Below, piece by piece: positions 1-10,631 of a DNA stretch of 64,000 nt; within the stretch, counting starts at the first letter, position 1, and every line of letters begins with the position of its first letter. The notes below the pieces were generated by a model, which saw only the letters and a list, made by a program, of their open reading frames with translations, ran no database searches and was not told the origin of the DNA. Location: contig CM053809.1 in assembly GCA_028671895.1 (NCBI GenBank), positions 34,633,501 to 34,697,500 of the forward strand, written 5' to 3'. Both the position numbers and the translations under genes were made by a program. This DNA is from Oenanthe sinensis (Eukaryota; Streptophyta; Magnoliopsida; Apiales; Apiaceae).

Positions 1-972
1 AGCTCTCCTCCGCATCTAATGGAATTTGAGTTCCAGATGTTCCCTAGCTTTTCAGAAAGCGACACGACTACTTCTCCAGCTGATGAACTCTTCTACAAAG
101 GGAAGCTTCTTCCACTTCACCTCCCACCGCGTTTACAGATGGTTGAGAAACTGCTGCAAAATGCCACCTGCTATGATAAATATGCAGATTCGTTTGATGA
201 GTTTTTTAGCACTCCATTAGAAAATACCACCCCTGCAAGCACCACCCCCTTTGAATCCTGTAATGTCTCACCTTATGAATCTTGTCAGGTTAGTCGAGAA
301 CTAAATCCTGATGAGTATTTCTTCGAGTATTCTATTGAAGCAAGTGATATCATTGCTGATCACAGAAAAAAGTCATGGACAAGAAAATTTAAGTTGATCA
401 AGCAGTCGTCCCTTGGTTCAAAGATGAAGGCTTCTCATACTTATCTGAAATCTTTGTTTAATAAGTCTGGATGCACAAACGAGTGTTCTGCAGCAGCTTC
501 AATAGGGGAACGAGCAATCCCTATGGCAAAAGAATGCACAAACAATTATAGGAAAGTAGAAAGGGAAGCATTTGGAAAAATACATTCAAGCAAATACAAA
601 ATGTCAACCAAGAGAAGCCAAAAAAATGGACAAAATCCTGAGAATGGCAGTGGTCATCATAGAAAATCATTCACCGGTGCCATTAAGCAGATTTCAACAA
701 CGAAGTTTTCATCTTTCTCCTCTTCAGTTGGCTCTTTGTCATCCTCAAGCTCAAGTACTTCAAACGGGTTTCAAGAATCACAGTCATTCAAGCAAAATGG
801 CAGTTCATATTCAGATATTGAAAATTCAATACAGAGTGCAATTGCTCATTGCAAGAGCTCTCAGCAGCAGTTCCATTCAAGAAAAGATTTAAGTGATATG
901 GAATTATATTCATATCCCTCTTCTAGGATAATGTATGAGGACAGAGAAAGATATGAGTTTTGCCAGGTTTAA
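1..972 (+). CDS. Membrane-associated kinase regulator, MAKR4-like (5' truncated by window edge)
   Basis: The frame is open from base 1 and ends at TAA 970-972; the ATG at 19 is internal because the upstream codons continue the same protein. MAKR proteins and their relative BKI1 are plasma-membrane-associated regulators of receptor-like kinases. The family-typical block SPADELFYKGKLLPLHLPPR is followed by the conserved SCQVSRELNP segment. A Lys/Arg-rich stretch (KSWTRKFKLIKQ...) resembles the membrane-binding basic region, then comes a Ser-rich region. The C-terminal SIQSAIAHCK motif resembles the kinase-interacting tail of BKI1/MAKR. The family is usually a single exon, and no intron is needed here. 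The gene is convergent with the ITN1-like gene. Family membership is secure; the exact paralogue (MAKR3 or MAKR4) is inferred. Confidence 0.88.
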   Translation, partial: SSPPHLMEFEFQMFPSFSESDTTTSPADELFYKGKLLPLHLPPRLQMVEKLLQNATCYDKYADSFDEFFSTPLENTTPASTTPFESCNVSPYESCQVSRELNPDEYFFEYSIEASDIIADHRKKSWTRKFKLIKQSSLGSKMKASHTYLKSLFNKSGCTNECSAAASIGERAIPMAKECTNNYRKVEREAFGKIHSSKYKMSTKRSQKNGQNPENGSGHHRKSFTGAIKQISTTKFSSFSSSVGSLSSSSSSTSNGFQESQSFKQNGSSYSDIENSIQSAIAHCKSSQQQFHSRKDLSDMELYSYPSSRIMYEDRERYEFCQV

Positions 973-1675
973 AGATTAGAGAACGATTATAAATGAAGCA
1001 TAAATGTTGATTTGATTATGCTTCTTTTCCATCCTTTGTTCATATTTTTGTTCAAGTCACTCCCTATTCATTACATGTAATGACATTAGCAGGGTTTTCT
1101 GGATTTATTAATCAGAAATTATAGCAAAGAGTTGGGAAGGTGGAACAACAATAACTTTTTACCAAGAGGAAATTATCACTTAATACACGATGTTTACCAG
1201 GACCAAAAATACGGGAGTCGAGTTTTGATTCAGAAAGAGAGAATTTTTGTTGATAAATATAATTGAACATTATGATTAGTATCTGTTTCCTTGTAACAGC
1301 AATATGACGCCCTTATCCATGTTTTATTAGGCCCTCGATTTCATCTCACCTATCTTACACCTTTGATGGGTGGAATGAACAAATGGGATTAGAAGGCATT
1401 ACTTATCTTATGCTACGAACTGCTACCAATTTTTGATATTCTGTTTACCCACAAGACCATCAAGTGCATATACATGGCACAATTGGCCAGCAGTACTAAA
1501 CTAGTGCCATCTGCAGATACTTGAAAAAACAAGAACATGCTAATTGCTAATAAGGACATTGCACATGACATGTTCATATATAAAAGGTTCAGAAATCATT
1601 ATAACAAATGCTCCTTCTATGATTGTTGACAATGTCACTCAGCAAAACTAAACTGTAAGGTTAGTAGTTAGGTTC
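973..1675. other. Convergent intergenic gap between MAKR-like and ITN1-like genes
   Basis: About 0.7 kb of AT-rich sequence that must hold both 3' untranslated regions. No coding signal, repeat or RNA gene was recognised. Confidence 0.5.
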
Positions 1676-4600
1676 TTAAAGTGCATACATCCGGTGAACT
1701 TCTGAATCAGAAAAATCAGAATGATGCCATGAGTTGGAGCCGCTTCTTGCACGCTTCTCCTTCTTCCTCATTGATCGGACTCTCTTTGACTTCACGACAT
1801 AGTAAGTCATGGTGCCAAGGACTCCGGCCATTATTACTCCTCCCACGACTGTTACCAGAATTGCTGCCCACTCATATTTGCGACCAACGACGATATAAGA
1901 GGATGCCATGAATGCCACAGAAGTACACACTGAAGCTAGCCACATCAACTTGTTAATTACTTCTACCACCCTTCGTTCTGCTTTCGTTTCACCTCTAACC
2001 AGTGTAATTTGAATGACCACAACAGCCAAGGACGTGAAAAGAGCAATGGCGTTAAAGATGAAGAAGATTTTAAAAGAAGCCCTGCTCACTACTACAGCCA
2101 TCCCTTGATTGTTATCTCCACCAGGTACAGTAAATATAGCTGCAAATGCAACTGTAGCAAAAAGCACAGCCACCACAGTCACCGAGTTGGTTGCGTTATT
2201 AATCCCTTCTCGGTGAAGCTTCCTGAGCTCTTTAGCAATCCCATGAACATTCTTGTTTGTTCTCTTTGTTTGCTCGAGCTGTGTGTGAACATCTTTCTTT
2301 ATTTGAGTCACAGTATTTCTCAACTCATCCCTTGGTTGGTTCAACTCATTAGCTCTAACAGCACCACGGCGAATAAGGCATGCCCTTATATCTGAGGATT
2401 CTTCAGAGAGTGGAAGCCCTTCAGCTATGTCAAGTGCAGTTTTGTGATCTCTGGTTGGTGCATTAACATTAATATCAGGGAGGCATAACAACTCGTTTAC
2501 TATCTGCACCAAGCAAGAAATGATATTACTAAATCGTAGATTTTGTATCTCTACTCTGCAGTATGAATTTTAACAATGTACCAAAATACTAACTAGTATA
2601 TAGAAGAATTGTAGTATGCTACTACTGACTTGCTATAGGAAGTTAATAGTGAATAAATGATGAGAACAATCTTAAAAATATTATTTGTTTTCTTGGAGAT
2701 ACTGATAATGAGCAGTTGCAAAAAATATTTCCACAATTCGAATAAATATTTTTATAGACAGTTTCTCAATTTGGAGAATATAACTAGGTTAAAGATATGT
2801 ATCAACTTCAAAATTATTTTCTATGGTAGTCATCTTCATGTTTGATGTTCAACTAAGATAACCAGATGACAGTAATGTGTGTACAACTAGCATCCGAATT
2901 ATGTACCCAAAATGCTATTCCAGATATTCTTATCATTTCTGTATCTTTCTTTTCTCAAACAAGATCAGACCTAATTGATAAGTGTAATTATAATGCTATA
3001 TGAAAAGTTCACAACAGTTGCAACACATATAAATAATGAAAATTTAGCATCAACTTTGAATACCTCAGCTCGCTTTTTCCTGGTGGCTACATGCAAGGCT
3101 GTGTTACCAAACTTGTCCGGAAGCATAACAATAGCAGCATCGGCTTCAAGCAGGAGCTTCACTGCCTCACAGCTATGACCTTTGACAGCCATATGCAATG
3201 CAGTCTGTCCTTTCTTATCTGTTCTTCCAGCCAACTGGGGGTCTTTATCTAGTAACGACTTCACAATGTCCACATGCCCCCCTCTCGCTGCTAAATGCAA
3301 TGCATTTTTTCCATTCGACCTAGCAATCTCTAATAAATTACAATCCTTTGACAGAAGTTCATTTACTACAGCTGTATGTCCTCTGGAAGCTGCAGATATA
3401 AGAGGAGTTGCATGTTGTGGGCCTATTGTTTTGCTTAGCTCTGGGTCGTGGTTTAGCAGCACCTGGACAATAGCTGCAATAAAACTTGGATTATGCGATG
3501 AGCTGATCGGTAAATACATGTGGACTAATTCAGTGGTGAAGCTTTTTGAGACAATAAGCATTAGCATTAATCAATCACTGATTCACTGCAACATTTATTA
3601 TCTAAATGTTCAGCCATTTGGGATTGAAAGGTGTGCGAACAACATAGCTAATGCTATGATTGATACTACATATGAACATGTTTAGCATACAACAAAACTA
3701 GTCCCAAATTCACCATAATGTGTGCGTCCTGTGAGTCCAATATGTCACAAAAAGCCCTTTAAAATCTTGTGTCAACCCCTTTATTTTCTATGCCGTCTCA
3801 ACTAGGCACATCACTTGACTTAAGAACCATCTATACACGCCTTTTAAAGGTAAAAACATACTGCAGCATATGAATCTACAATTAACATTAAGTATGACAA
3901 CATTGACATTAATAAATTTTCTTATACAAATACCAACCTTGAAAGTCATATTACTAGTCCTATTTGTAATAAATAGATGACAACTCAACTCAGGTAAGAA
4001 AGCGAAGTAAATAATAAATATTGAATATAGAGGAAGAACAAAAGAAGCCATGACAGGACAAGAGAAGACACAAAGACCACTACAGCAGAAATGAGAATCA
4101 ACATTGTAGTTAGTCATCCGTGAACCAGACCAGTGCATAGGGTGCCAACAATGTCAGTGAAGATTCGTCATCAAAAAGTTCAAGTAGTTAAAAAGGTTAT
4201 TGTTGAAGAACAGAAGAGTCTTATCTACATCAACAATAGTCAAGCCTTTAATTTAATTCTCTGTTAATTAATTAAATTAATTAGTTAATTTAATTAGTAA
4301 ATTAATTCACTCAGAATTAATTTATTTCTTAAATTAATTAAAGGATTAATTAATTTAGAATTATTTTAGAATGACAGAAGACAGAAGTTGGAAGCTCAAA
4401 AGGATACAGGTTTGTTTGGAATACAGTGTACAAGAGTCAGAATCCAAGATTGAATATTTGACTGGGTACATGCAGTGGTGAAAAGAAGTATTGTCTAGTT
4501 TAAAGAGTCAAATTATTTCAGTAACAGAGGTACTTCTAATTGCAACTGTAGAAACAACCAAACATACCTGACAGTACTGACTTGAAGAAAAGACGGAAAA

Positions 4601-6885
4601 AGAAATGACACGAAAGAAATGCAAATTCATATATTCGTAAAAGTGGAACCCCGGTTGGAATTGATTTATCATTTCCAAGTCAAAAGGAGTTCGGTTCCAG
4701 ACGCTCAGGAGACCGCAGCTTAGAGCGTAAGGATTTATTTAATTAATAAATATTTTATTTATTTAGTAAATTATATTTATAAATATCTAAATAATATTAG
4801 ATATTTATTTTTATAATTTCTGAATTAAATTTATTATTTATTAATCAAAGATTATAAGCTGTGCGGGTCGAAAAGCATTTCTACGGAGCTTATTCACTAC
4901 AGGACAAAATAAGCCCCTTTCACTTTACAATTGAAATGGCAGGTGAATTTTTACAAGGAACCAATCATAAGCTGCCATGTGTCCATTTCAAGTGGAAAGA
5001 AAAGAAAAGGCAGTTGATTCACGAGTCATACCGAGGGATTTCAAATCAGTCATACCGAGTTTATTCAATGAGTCATACCGAGCTTTGATTTATTATATGA
5101 CAAGTCATACCGAATTGTTTTCTTTATTAAATAAGTCGTACTGATTTATTTAATTAAAAGAAAAATCGAATATGACTTTAAGATAAGTCATACCGAATTT
5201 TGAAGAGTCATACCGACAGAAATAAGTCATGCCCAGCTTTCTGAAGAGTCATACAAGGCTTAATTTGATGAGAAAAAGAGTCATATTGGAAGAGTCATGC
5301 TGGCTTTCCACCTCTATAAATATGAGGCCAGGGGCTTCATTTTTCAGAAGTAGAAAAACTTACAAATTCAGCAATTTGTCTGCAAAGTTATATTCACAGA
5401 CTTTCTGTGCTAGTTTGGTTTTAATTCCTTAAGTAGAACAATTCATGTCAAATTTGTTCTAGGAATTAAAGTTTATTCTACCGGATATTGTAACACTCAT
5501 TCAAGTTTAATATACATATTTAACTTGAATCTTGTTTACTTACTTGCTAATTTTCTATATCTTAAATGTTATATCATAAAAATAGAAAGCTAGTAAGTCA
5601 GCCTCCCAAACACTACAACGACTCTAACCCTCAGCTTAAGCAATAATTTAATTCCGCAAATTCTGAAAAGAATTTTAAATTGTTGTCAGTATCGCATTCA
5701 ACCCCCCTTCTACGATACTTCCGGGACCCAACAAACCTGATCTGGAGGAAGTAAAGCACTTCAGATCCTTAACCTAGAGGTTCAACACAGATTAATTTAA
5801 ATACCTAAACACATTTTACACTGGAGGGTAGTAATGTAGAGTTTCAGCTCGAAAGTAATCACAAGATTTAAAGCAATCACACAAAGGAAATTCGACATGA
5901 ATAAGTTTTGAAAAGATAAGAAACCTCACCATGATGTCCTTGACTCGCAGCCACATGCAAAGGATCTAAATTCGATTTATTCTTCTTCGTCAACGACTCC
6001 TTATTCGAGTACTTTAACAACTCCTTAACAACATCAAGATGTCCCTTATCAGCTGCCGTAAAAATTGCAGTTTCTCCTAATTCATTCACCTCAGTCACAA
6101 TTGACGCCCTTATTTCTGCAACCTCAGTCTCTAAATCCTCCCCACTAAAAGTCCCCGCCATTTGGTTCACAATATCACCAAGTATATGCTTCACAGCAAC
6201 AAGATCCCCGCGCTGTGCAGCCAAATGCAGCTCAGTGTCATTATGCCTGCCTGTCACTTGCTTCACATACTTCTTCCTTCCCTGATCAATTCTCTTGCCA
6301 GAATTAGACAGCACAAGTGCTGGTGTCGTTAATGATGAAGGCGACGATGACTGTGACAGCTCAATACTAGGATTTTGAACAATAGTTGGACTCATTACAC
6401 CTTTTTCCAAGTCTCTATCACCTACTGTACAATAATCAAGAACTCAAACAAAATCAATAATAGAAAACAAATCAAAGTTCCCACTTGCAATAAAACAAAT
6501 TACATTCAAAGTATATTCCCTTTTAAGCCATCAGATGTGCTGCACTTAAATATTAAAATTGATCTTTTCAACAGGTATTAATGTGTGTGTGTGTGTGTGT
6601 GTGATTTAGATAAAATCACAAACTATGAAATTGGTATGTGTGAAATAGCTAAAAGATATAAACTTTAAGTGCTTTACATGTGTGTGTGCTTACATAAGTG
6701 CCAAAAGAAGGGTGATGATAGACAAGTTTCACTAATGTGCGTGTGTTTAGATAAAATTGAAGTGACAAATGAAATGGGCAAGTGTGAAATAGCTAAAAGA
6801 TACAAACTTTAAGTAAATACATATAAAAAGAAGAGAATTAAAGATGAAACGTACTTGCATCAATGGCAGAGGAAGATGACGACAT
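1676..6885 (-). CDS. Ankyrin-repeat PGG-domain membrane protein, ITN1-like
   Basis: Four coding exons on the minus strand: 6885-6855, 6424-5930, 3473-3064 and 2503-1676. All junctions are GT-AG and in phase, giving 587 aa against about 590 aa for Arabidopsis ITN1. Exon 1 is only 31 nt and encodes MSSSSSAIDA plus one base. Residues about 60-340 are ankyrin repeats (for example TALHMAVKGHSCEAVKLLL). Residues about 420-550 are a PGG domain with four predicted membrane helices, including the VPGGDN motif. The basic tail ends near SNSWHHSDFSDSE, as in ITN1. ITN1 affects salt tolerance and ABA/ROS signalling at the plasma membrane in Arabidopsis; the same role here is inference. The exon 2/3 junction was set at G|CT so that GHHAIVQVLL matches the family. 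The 2.46-kb second intron carries an LTR remnant. Confidence 0.93.
5024..5305 (+). repeat. Cluster of AGTCATACCGA-type words in LTR U3
   Basis: About eleven copies or near copies of AGTCATACCGA occur in 280 bp, near 5024, 5048, 5071, 5103, 5133, 5186, 5205, 5224, 5246, 5278 and 5294. Six are perfect over eleven bases; the rest drift (for example AGTCGTACTGA, AGTCATGCTGG). Spacing is irregular at about 18-50 bp. The cluster ends just before the TATA-like box, which suggests enhancer-like U3 repeats. Confidence 0.85.
5315..5322 (+). promoter_or_regulatory. TATA-like box of the solo LTR
   Basis: TATAAATA sits directly downstream of the AGTCATACCGA word cluster and about 410 bp before the LTR 3' end. 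The position fits a U3/R boundary. It would drive transcription antisense to the ITN1-like gene. Confidence 0.5.
6583..6603. repeat. (GT)n microsatellite in ITN1-like intron 1
   Basis: About ten uninterrupted GT units; a likely length-variable marker. Confidence 0.9.
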
Positions 6886-7697
6886 GCTTCAAGAATGTAA
6901 CACAAAATGAGAGAAAGTTAAGTTGTGTGAGTGATTGGATAGTGTAGTAGAAGTATGATAGGAGTTTGTGTCTTGTGGGGAATGTGAAGTGAAAGTGAAC
7001 AAGAGTTGTTAAAATTATAATAATGGGGTGGAAACAAAGGAAGATAGAAGACGCAAGCAGAGGAAAGTGCAAAGGAAGCTCCCAAGCAGGTGCAGGGGAA
7101 GCTCCCAAGCAGGCCTTTTTTCATAATTTTCAGGGGGTCCTGCATTTCAAAATATATATGCTTATTAATCCAATAAAGTCATTTCAGAGCCCTATTCGAT
7201 GATTCAAGTAATAAGCGTTTATCAAACGAGTTCGATTCATTTATCTCGAAATATGTCAGAACATATATTCATTTGTAACGTTATAAACCTAATTATTTAA
7301 AAAAAAAATTAAAATCATTTCATAATTCTTATATACAGAAAAAAGTCATTTCATCATTTATTTGTCTGTTATGAGATTATTAAAGATGGTTACGATTTAA
7401 AAATGCAAAATAGTTCCATATCTAGAATAATTCATATATCTATCCGATTTGTTTTTATTTGTAAATGCGATCATAAATAATTCTTTGACAGAAGACACAA
7501 TTATGAAGAAGGATTATCATTCCAACTTATTTGATTCCATGGACAGAGTACAAACAGAATTAACGATCTGACTATGCCATTCACAGATTTATAATGGAAA
7601 TCAATTTATTTCGATAGGATGCTTGTTAGAATTGAGTTGCCTTTGTAACGGGGCTTGTTTCAGCTAAATAATAATATTTTAGTATCAAACTTACATA
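6886..7697 (-). other. ITN1-like 5' leader and promoter region
   Basis: Sequence upstream of the 31-nt first coding exon. It contains a 17-bp perfect direct repeat GGAAGCTCCCAAGCAGG at 7074-7090 and 7097-7113, followed by AT-rich DNA up to the Harbinger element. No confident TATA box was chosen. Confidence 0.4.
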
Positions 7698-7988
7698 GGG
7701 GCCGTTTGGCGTAACTTATTACTTTAAGTCAATAAGTGGATTATAAGTTATAAGTAAATCAGAACTTATAAGTTATGCAGGTGTTTGGATGAGTTTACTT
7801 ATAAGTCAGTGAAGTGTTTGGTAAAATATGAACTTATAAGTCAAAAAAAAAATGAAAAAATACTTATTTAATACAATAATTTTAAGAAATGAATTTTATT
7901 ATAAAATAATTATTTTAAAAACACATAAAATGAAATACAAGTTACTAGAAGTAAAGAAAGAAATAAAGAAATGGAAAAATTACAATAA

Positions 7989-9616
7989 TTATGTAATATG
8001 AGCAGCAATAGTATCACGTTTTGCAATCCACACATCATCTCTATTATCCTCTCTTTCAGCCTCTTCATCCATGTTACTAGTTCTCGAAGTTGAAGTCCCG
8101 GGAATGTAAGTTTCACTTTCGGCCATTTCAAACGCACTATCTCTGGTATTCGACTTTCTAATGTAATTATGTATCGCCATTGTAGCCAAAACGATATCTG
8201 TTTGAGTATCTATTTTATACATTAGCATATTTGCTAAAATAGCAAATCTAGCTTTCCACACTCCAAATGTTCGTTCGATAACCATTCTACATGAAGAATG
8301 TAGATGATTAAATTTTTCTTTTGCATTTCGTACGGTACCATTAGCCCGACGAAAATCTTGAATATGATATCTTATTCTTGCACCTTTGTATGGAGCCATA
8401 TATCCTCTTTTGTGCGGATAACCTGCATCTACAAGATAAAATTTATTTCCAGTTGGATGTGGAAAATTTAGTTCACTTCTAGTCTTAGCCTCAGATAAAA
8501 TACGACTATCGTGTGCTCCGCCTTCCCAGCCCGCCCAAGCAAAAGTAAAACACATGTTAAAATCACGTACTGCCAGGATATTTTGAGTGGCATATCCTTT
8601 TCGTCCAAAATAAGGCATACGTTCTGTTTCAGGTATTCAACATTTAATATGTGTACCATCAATAGCTCCAATAGCATTCTGCAATTAATATAAACATAAA
8701 AACATCATTGTTAGACATGTACTAATAGATCCAATTACTATGTAAATTATAATAATAATATTTACATAAAAAATTAGATATGTACGTATAAACTTACTTT
8801 AAAATATGAATAATATCGAGGGTGTTGAGGTCTATGGTATCCGATTCCATTATGATAATTTGAATCTGGAGTTGTGATATCCCGTGTCATTCTGCATACG
8901 GCTTCTAAAACAGAATGAAAATGACGACTAATAGTCTCCCCAGAGTGATTAAACATTTCTTGCATTAGACGATTTCCTGTTCCATGTGCAACGGTCATTA
9001 GGAACATACTCATCTCCTCGTATTCAGACATTCCACGAGTGGGAACCAATCCATATCGGTCAACTAAAATTCGACATAAGGATTTAAATACATCCTTATT
9101 CATACGAAAATCTTGATAGCACCGAGTTTCATTTCCTTCTAGTATTTTTGTAATTAATCTTGCTCCTATGCGAATTGAAGTATGACAGGGCTCTTTCTGT
9201 ATAAATGTTTCATAATAATAAGCACAAGTGTATGCAGCAGCAGTACATACAACTTGCCACTCAAGTAAATTCTTTTCACTTTCTTCGTCATCACCACCAA
9301 GAGAATTATTTGTGTTACTTGATTGACCAAAAGGATCATTAGATGATTGAGCATTGAATGTGTTATAAGAATTTTCAAAAGGATGATTAGAAAATTGAGT
9401 CAAAGGAGTGATTGTGTTATAAGAATTTTCAAAATGATCATTAGAAGATTGAGTAAAAGGAGTGATTGTGTTATAAGAATTTTCAAAAGGATCATTAGAA
9501 GATTGAGTGAAAGGATTGAACATATTAGAAGAATTTTCAAAAGGATTATTAGAAGAATTCCCAAAAGGATCATTGGAAGATTGCCCAAAATAATTGTTTG
9601 GATTCAATGGATCCAT
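7989..9616 (-). pseudogene. PIF/Harbinger transposase with in-frame stop
   Basis: Two exons, 9616-8798 and 8678-7989, are joined by a GT-AG intron in phase 0. The N-terminus (first ~110 aa) is a low-complexity Asn/Ser/Phe-rich repeat. The catalytic domain shows the DDE triad: Asp in GAIDGTHI at the start of exon 2, Asp in FYLVDAGYPH, and Glu in VIERTFGVWKARF. The family is HARBI1/ALP1-like (DDE_Tnp_4), which cuts and pastes DNA between TTA/TAA sites. A TGA at 8637-8639 interrupts the frame six codons after the first catalytic Asp, where relatives usually have Arg, consistent with CGA to TGA decay. The downstream frame remains open to 7989, so the break is probably recent. Whether the stop is real or a sequencing error cannot be told here. 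Confidence 0.9.
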
Positions 9617-10061
9617 CGGATTATTAGAGAAAATTTTGAAGAAGATTGTGTTGATATTAAAATAGATACAAGTGACTTTGCTGTGAAGTTGATTTATAAA
9701 CTAGCATGTAAAGCAGATTCATGTGTGCATGTGATTTTGAATTTGACTTCAGTGTGTACATTCCTGTGTGCATGTGACTTCAAATAATATTCTAGTGGAG
9801 CAAATAATTTAACATTCCTGTAAACATGACTGCTTAACAGTGAATAATATTCCAGTTTCACAAATAAACAAGAGTTTTGAAATACACTAACAACAACTCA
9901 ACAGTTACATGACTAGATCGAAGATACGAAAATCTTATCTTCCAGCCCTAAAATGACACTAAACATTAAGTGCACTAAACAATGAACTCAAGTGTGTCAA
10001 TACAAACAATACACTCAACAGTCTCATATACACACAACTAGCCAAATTAATGGCCACTGAA

Positions 10062-10631
10062 TTAATTACCTGCAGCCTTGTAATGGTACACTAGTTGTTC
10101 AAAACGGATGTCGTCGTTACGCGCCTTAAGGAAAAGTGTACGGTTTGTCTTGTCACGAAGATGTTGTCCAGCAAAGTAGTACAAGTCACTACCGGCGAGA
10201 ACCAGATGTTCCATTGAATCAAGCAGATCAACCGCAGCATTGAAACTTGCATCTTCAGAAGCTTGTGTTGCAGTTGTTTGTGTACTCCTGCAGGACATTG
10301 CAGCAACAAGACCATCAAGCCCTTCACGCAAACACTCAGCCCCAGATTTCTTTCTTTTTTTACCGCTGCTTCTCCCAGATTTTAATGAAGTCGGTGGAAA
10401 CAATTCATTTGCTCCTCCACTGTTATTCTCATCACTATCACCACTCCCTTCTTTTCCATCATCCTCCTCAGCCTCAGTATACTCTCCACCCACTTCCAAG
10501 TCAACCGCTGAATAGGTTGCAGCCGCTTTAGCCCTTTCACCGGTTGCAACAATGTCTCCAAATAAAGTCTCATAAAACTGCATGAAGAGAGATAGGTCTT
10601 TGTTCCGAAACTTGTTGATTTTTGGATTTTC
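10062..10631 (-). pseudogene. PIF/Harbinger ORF1-like (Myb/SANT-type) protein, C-terminal exon
   Basis: The exon follows an acceptor at 10632 (ACCAG) and opens with ENPKINKFRNKDLSLF, the end of a plant Myb/SANT-like (trihelix-type) domain. It continues through FGDIVATGERAKAA, an acidic/Ser linker, a basic KKRKK patch and a helical C-terminus, ending at the stop at 10062. PIF/Harbinger elements carry such an ORF1, which binds DNA and helps import the transposase. The upstream exon with the Trp-rich SANT helices was not found between 10632 and the right end, so this copy looks 5' truncated or internally deleted. It could instead be an exapted host gene, but its place inside the transposon argues against that. 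Confidence 0.75.

Larger units (their letters stand above)
4201..5733 (+). mobile_element. Copia-like solo LTR inside ITN1-like intron 2
   Basis: The segment begins TGTTG and ends CAACA, a 5-bp inverted terminus typical of LTRs. The 3' end reads CTTCCGGGACCCAACA, resembling Copia LTR ends that normally precede a primer-binding site, but no PBS follows. A TATA-like TATAAATA at 5315-5322 follows a cluster of AGTCATACCGA words, as expected for a U3 promoter. No internal gag/pol and no second LTR are visible, so this is a solo LTR. Flanking bases (GTTAT before, AACCT after) do not give a target duplication, so the boundaries are less certain than for the element at 42.3 kb. It lies antisense to the host gene. 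Confidence 0.7.

Noticed and set aside
5024..5305. CRISPR-like spaced repeats
   Set aside because: Spacing is irregular, units drift, and the context is a plant LTR promoter; CRISPR arrays do not occur here.
9347..9787. 146-codon plus-strand frame full of IFKRIIRR repeats
   Set aside because: Antisense to the transposase N-terminal minisatellite.
10240..10531. Two plus-strand frames over the ORF1 exon
   Set aside because: Antisense shadows of the Harbinger ORF1 exon.
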